Shown here: positions 41,914 through 44,476 of the stretch, one piece after another
Position numbering within the stretch: position 1 is the first letter of the stretch
Layout: every line of letters begins with the position of its first letter
Assembly: GCA_021806125.1 (NCBI GenBank)
Contig: JAJZYC010000001.1
Coordinates: 1-44,476 of the forward strand
Reading direction: 5' to 3'
From: a bacterium
GTDB taxonomy: Bacteria > SZUA-79 > Acidulodesulfobacterales > Acidulodesulfobacteraceae
Length of the DNA: 44,476 nucleotides
The notes under the pieces: generated by a model
The model's database searches: none
Told to the model about the DNA's origin: nothing
The model's input: only the letters and a program-made list of their open reading frames with translations
Position numbers and translations under genes: made by a program

Positions 41914-42435
41914 ATGGGTGACCATGTTTCAAGAAGGGATTTTATGAAAAAAACGGCCGCCGCCGCCGCTTTAATTATTGCAGGTCCGGCCGCCGGAGTT
42001 TTAAATGCAGAGAATGTTTTTGCGGCGGTTAAAAAGAAAAATTCTATTGCCCCTATCATTAAGTCTGATGTAAAAGAAATAGGAGGCAAAAATGTTATCT
42101 GGCTCGCAGAAGATTCTCCTGAGTACAAAAAAATGTTGCTGCCGAAGATTAATTTGCCGCTTATTGCCCAGAACGGAGGACTTGTTCCTTTAACTATCGA
42201 ATCTAAGTATCCTATGAAAAAAGGAAATTATATTAAGGCATTTCATGTTTTTGATTTTAACAATCCTATATCAAAAGTAGCTACGTTTAATTTGACCCCG
42301 GAAAACGGAAAGGCTTACATATCTACTAGAATTAAAATTCAGCAGGATTCTTACGTTCAGGTCGTTACTGAATTTTCGGACGGAAAAATGTTTGGCGGAA
42401 AAAAATATATAAAAGTTACGGTAGGCGGTTGCTGA
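41914..42435 (+). CDS. soxY: sulfur carrier subunit SoxY
   Basis: SoxY carries the sulfur substrate as a covalent adduct on a C-terminal cysteine. The 173-residue protein has a twin-arginine signal, SRRDFMKK, followed by an Ala-rich segment. The mature part includes GLVPLTIESKYPM and the ending YIKVTVGGC. The Cys is the final residue, C173; the usual GGCGG arm lacks its last two glycines here. Translation stops at TGA directly after the TGC. It has a strong ribosome-binding site AAGGAGG and lies 65 bases before soxZ, its partner. As SoxYZ is exported as a complex, SoxZ can travel without a signal. Confidence 0.92.
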   Translation: MGDHVSRRDFMKKTAAAAALIIAGPAAGVLNAENVFAAVKKKNSIAPIIKSDVKEIGGKNVIWLAEDSPEYKKMLLPKINLPLIAQNGGLVPLTIESKYPMKKGNYIKAFHVFDFNNPISKVATFNLTPENGKAYISTRIKIQQDSYVQVVTEFSDGKMFGGKKYIKVTVGGC

Positions 42436-42500
42436 TATTAGAATTTTTTAGAATGGATAAACGATAAATCATAACGAAATAATTAATAGGAGCGTATGAA

Positions 42501-42830
42501 ATGAAAATAGGAAGCATTATGGTAAGAGTACCGAGAAAGGTAAAGAAAGGTGAAATATTTAAAATAATGTCAATAGCAAAACACCCTATGGATACCGGTC
42601 TTGTTAAAAATCCAAAAACAGGAAAGATAATACCTATGTGGATTATTAATAAAGTAGATATTTATTACGATAAAAAATTGGTAACCAGTTGCGATTACGG
42701 AATTGCCGTTTCAGCAAACCCCTTTTTGGCATTTTATTTAAAAGCCGATAAAAAAGCGCCTTTAGAATTTGTTATGTACGATACCCACCGTAATATTTAC
42801 AAAAAAAAGGTAATGATAAATGTTGTTTGA
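42501..42830 (+). CDS. soxZ: sulfur carrier complex subunit SoxZ
   Basis: SoxZ is the structural partner of SoxY. The 109-residue protein has an immunoglobulin-like fold with the family block IAKHPMDTGLVKNPKTGKIIPMWIINKVDIYYD. No signal peptide is present, as expected for co-export with Tat-targeted SoxY. It shows no cysteine at the functional position except C64, which belongs to VTSCDYG. The ribosome-binding site AGGAG is 8 bases before the ATG. Confidence 0.94.
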   Translation: MKIGSIMVRVPRKVKKGEIFKIMSIAKHPMDTGLVKNPKTGKIIPMWIINKVDIYYDKKLVTSCDYGIAVSANPFLAFYLKADKKAPLEFVMYDTHRNIYKKKVMINVV

Positions 42831-42903
42831 ATAAAATTAATTTTTCGAATATTTTCCGATATTAACATTTAATAGACACAGTGTTATGGAGGGGGTTTAG
42901 TTG

Positions 42904-43413
42904 ATGATTAATAAAAAAAAGAATATAGGACTTCAGGCATTTTTAATTATCATTTTAATCGCTGTATTTAGCGGAGCGGTTTTTTTTGCCGGTAGTTCTT
43001 ATGCGATAAAAATTCCCAAGGGACCCTTTTATATCCTGAAAGTTAAAAAAAGCTTCAAAAGCGCTCTTTTTGACCTCAAGCAAGGAATAGAAGACGCTAA
43101 TTTCAGCATACTTGCCGTCGCTCCTATATCAACGGGCATAAAGAGTATAGGCCATAAAATACCTCATCTTAAGGTAATTGATTTCTGCAACCTTCAGGAC
43201 GGCTACGACCTTTTAAAAAACGATTTGAACTACTCCGCATTTATGCCTTGCAGGATAGCTATATATAAAGACGGAAAATATACCGTTATGATATCTTTTC
43301 TTCCTACCTATTTTTCAAAATTTTACAAAAACACTCCGGAGCAGAAAAAAACCGTTATAAAAGTTACGAAACAGATAATCGGGATAATGGATTCCGTAAA
43401 GACAGGGTTTTAA
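42904..43413 (+). CDS. exported DUF302-domain protein in the sox cluster
   Basis: The 169-residue protein has a signal or membrane anchor (about 9-34, ending SSYA). Its DUF302 domain shows VIDFCNLQDGYDLLKNDL and FMPCRIAIYKDGKYTVM, the family's core CN...PCRI pattern. Its place between soxZ and soxB suggests a role in sulfur-oxidation, perhaps binding a sulfur species or heme/metal through the two conserved cysteines. The ATG at 42904 is preferred over the TTG at 42901 given the ribosome-binding site GGAGGGGG. Function is not established for this family. Confidence 0.85.
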   Translation: MINKKKNIGLQAFLIIILIAVFSGAVFFAGSSYAIKIPKGPFYILKVKKSFKSALFDLKQGIEDANFSILAVAPISTGIKSIGHKIPHLKVIDFCNLQDGYDLLKNDLNYSAFMPCRIAIYKDGKYTVMISFLPTYFSKFYKNTPEQKKTVIKVTKQIIGIMDSVKTGF

Positions 43414-43474
43414 TATTAATAAAAACTTACATAATTTATAATTTATTTGCAAAAAAGGGAGGATTACAAATTAA

Positions 43475-44476
43475 ATGGATTTAAAAACCGTTTCCAGAAG
43501 AAGTTTCATAAAGACCGCAGCTCTCCTTGCCGGAGCAGCTGCGGTCAATCCCGTTAATCTTCTAAAATTTAAACCCGTGGGTAATTTAACTATTATATGG
43601 AATTCCGATTCTCACGCGCATTTGAAGCCCACTCTTTACAGGGAGCCTTCCGTAAATATAGGCCCTCATTTTATGAACGGAAGACCCGGTCATCTCGTAG
43701 GAGATTCTTTCAACCTCTACTACGATATAAAACCTAAGTCCGCAATGGGATATTTCTGTTCATACGTAGATTTTTTAAAATTAAATAAAGAATACGGTCC
43801 AATGGGCGGTTACGCCCATATGGCAGCCGTATTCAACAAAATAAAAGAAGAAAGATACGGCAAGACCATAATGCTGGATACCGGCGATTCATGGCAGGGA
43901 ACCGGCATAGCATTGCTTACGAAAGGCATGGCGGTGGTAAACGTTCAGAATGCCATGGGATACGATGCTATGACCGGGCATTGGGAGTTTTCTTACGGTA
44001 AAAAACAGCTTTTATCCAATATAAAAAATCTAAAATTTCCATTTATTGCTCAAAATGTTACAAACGCCACATGGGGAGGTCTTATTTTTAAACCCTATAT
44101 AATCAAAGAAGTCAACGGATTAAGAGTAGGAATCATCGGGCAGGCGTTTCCGTATGTTCCTCTTGCGCATCCTTCGCATTTCGTTAAAAACTGGAACTTC
44201 GGCATTAACACGAGTCATGCCCAAAAGATGGTTAATAAACTGAAGAACGAAGAAAAAGTCGATTTAGTAGTCGTTCTTTCGCATAACGGACTTGAGGTCG
44301 ATAGAAAGTTTGCATCCCTTATCAACGGAATAGACATTATAGTCGGCGGGCATACCCACGACATACTTCCCGCCCCTCAGATTATAAACAATACCATAAT
44401 AGTTCAGGCAGGCACCCACGGAAAGTTCGTCGGCAGGATAGATTTAAACGTCAGAAATAAAAGAATAGTCGATTAC
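43475..44476 (+). CDS. soxB: thiosulfohydrolase SoxB, 3' end cut by window edge
   Basis: SoxB releases sulfate from the S-thiosulfonate on SoxY, using two manganese ions. The first 334 codons of roughly 560 are visible. A twin-arginine signal SRRSFIK precedes an Ala-rich segment. Metal and active-site motifs of the 5'-nucleotidase fold follow: WNSDSHAHL (D45, H47), LDTGDSWQGTG, GHWEFSYGK, VLSHNGLEVD and VGGHTHD, then GTHGKFVG. GHWEF and SDSHAHL separate SoxB from ordinary 5'-nucleotidases. The ribosome-binding site GGGAGGA is about 12 bases before the ATG. Confidence 0.95.
   Translation, partial: MDLKTVSRRSFIKTAALLAGAAAVNPVNLLKFKPVGNLTIIWNSDSHAHLKPTLYREPSVNIGPHFMNGRPGHLVGDSFNLYYDIKPKSAMGYFCSYVDFLKLNKEYGPMGGYAHMAAVFNKIKEERYGKTIMLDTGDSWQGTGIALLTKGMAVVNVQNAMGYDAMTGHWEFSYGKKQLLSNIKNLKFPFIAQNVTNATWGGLIFKPYIIKEVNGLRVGIIGQAFPYVPLAHPSHFVKNWNFGINTSHAQKMVNKLKNEEKVDLVVVLSHNGLEVDRKFASLINGIDIIVGGHTHDILPAPQIINNTIIVQAGTHGKFVGRIDLNVRNKRIVDY

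Overview
The window is an AT-rich bacterial chromosome segment that is almost fully coding. It carries an outer-membrane toolkit (LpxC, TolC-type channel, porin-like barrel) and an anaerobe's redox inventory, so the source is a diderm. The HdrABC-FlxABCD complex, a Sox gene set, an NtrC-type/sigma-54 circuit and an ArsS-like sensor kinase together suggest a deltaproteobacterium-like sulfur-metabolising lineage. The acidophilic Candidatus Acidulodesulfobacterales (Sva0485) are a plausible match, but that placement is an inference from gene content and was not searched.

Layout. (1) 1-4503, minus: cysE, an Rrf2 regulator, iscS, mnmA and mtaB form a cysteine/persulfide-to-tRNA-thiolation operon. 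(2) 4810-7316, plus: a CpxP/Spy-like periplasmic protein, a terminator, then an OmpR-type regulator and its kinase. (3) 7355-9090: two adjacent pseudogenes, an exported protein with one nonsense codon and one lost base, and a sulfotransferase with two in-frame stops. (4) 9182-13857, minus: a complete MacAB-TolC-type export operon behind an 18-bp perfect palindrome. (5) 14018-15355: rimO. (6) 15505-22414, plus: hdrC-hdrB-hdrA-flxD-flxC-flxB-flxA, a full flavin-based electron-bifurcating complex with a near-consensus promoter. (7) 22433-28121: an archaeal-type threonyl-tRNA synthetase, tig-clpP-clpX, and HU. (8) 28246-28677: tRNA-Val, tRNA-Asp and tRNA-Leu. (9) 28734-31923: yebC-ruvC-ruvA-ruvB. 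(10) 32171-35060: lpxC and an unassigned outer-membrane barrel. (11) 35270-36981, minus: a sodium/solute symporter with its DUF3311 partner. (12) 37152-40158: a sensor kinase and NtrC-type sigma-54 activator. (13) 40399 to the end: soxV (ccdA-like), soxW (thioredoxin), soxY, soxZ, a DUF302 protein and the first 334 codons of soxB.

How it works together. The right end encodes periplasmic thiosulfate/sulfane-sulfur handling on the SoxYZ carrier: SoxB hydrolyses sulfate from it, and SoxV/SoxW supply electrons across the membrane. A sigma-54 promoter with a perfect inverted repeat about 85 bp upstream precedes soxV, immediately downstream of the NtrC-type activator gene, which suggests a dedicated local switch. 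The Hdr-Flx complex would couple NADH, ferredoxin and a thiol/disulfide partner (DsrC in sulfate reducers) in the cytoplasm. The left end supplies cysteine and persulfide sulfur. The middle is housekeeping.

No CRISPR array, rRNA, intact insertion sequence, prophage or origin was seen. The most notable points are the sigma-54/enhancer arrangement ahead of sox, the archaeal-type ThrRS, a SoxY that ends exactly at its sulfur-carrying cysteine, the two neighbouring pseudogenes, and an Rrf2 regulator with three cysteines but no histidine at the IscR ligand position.
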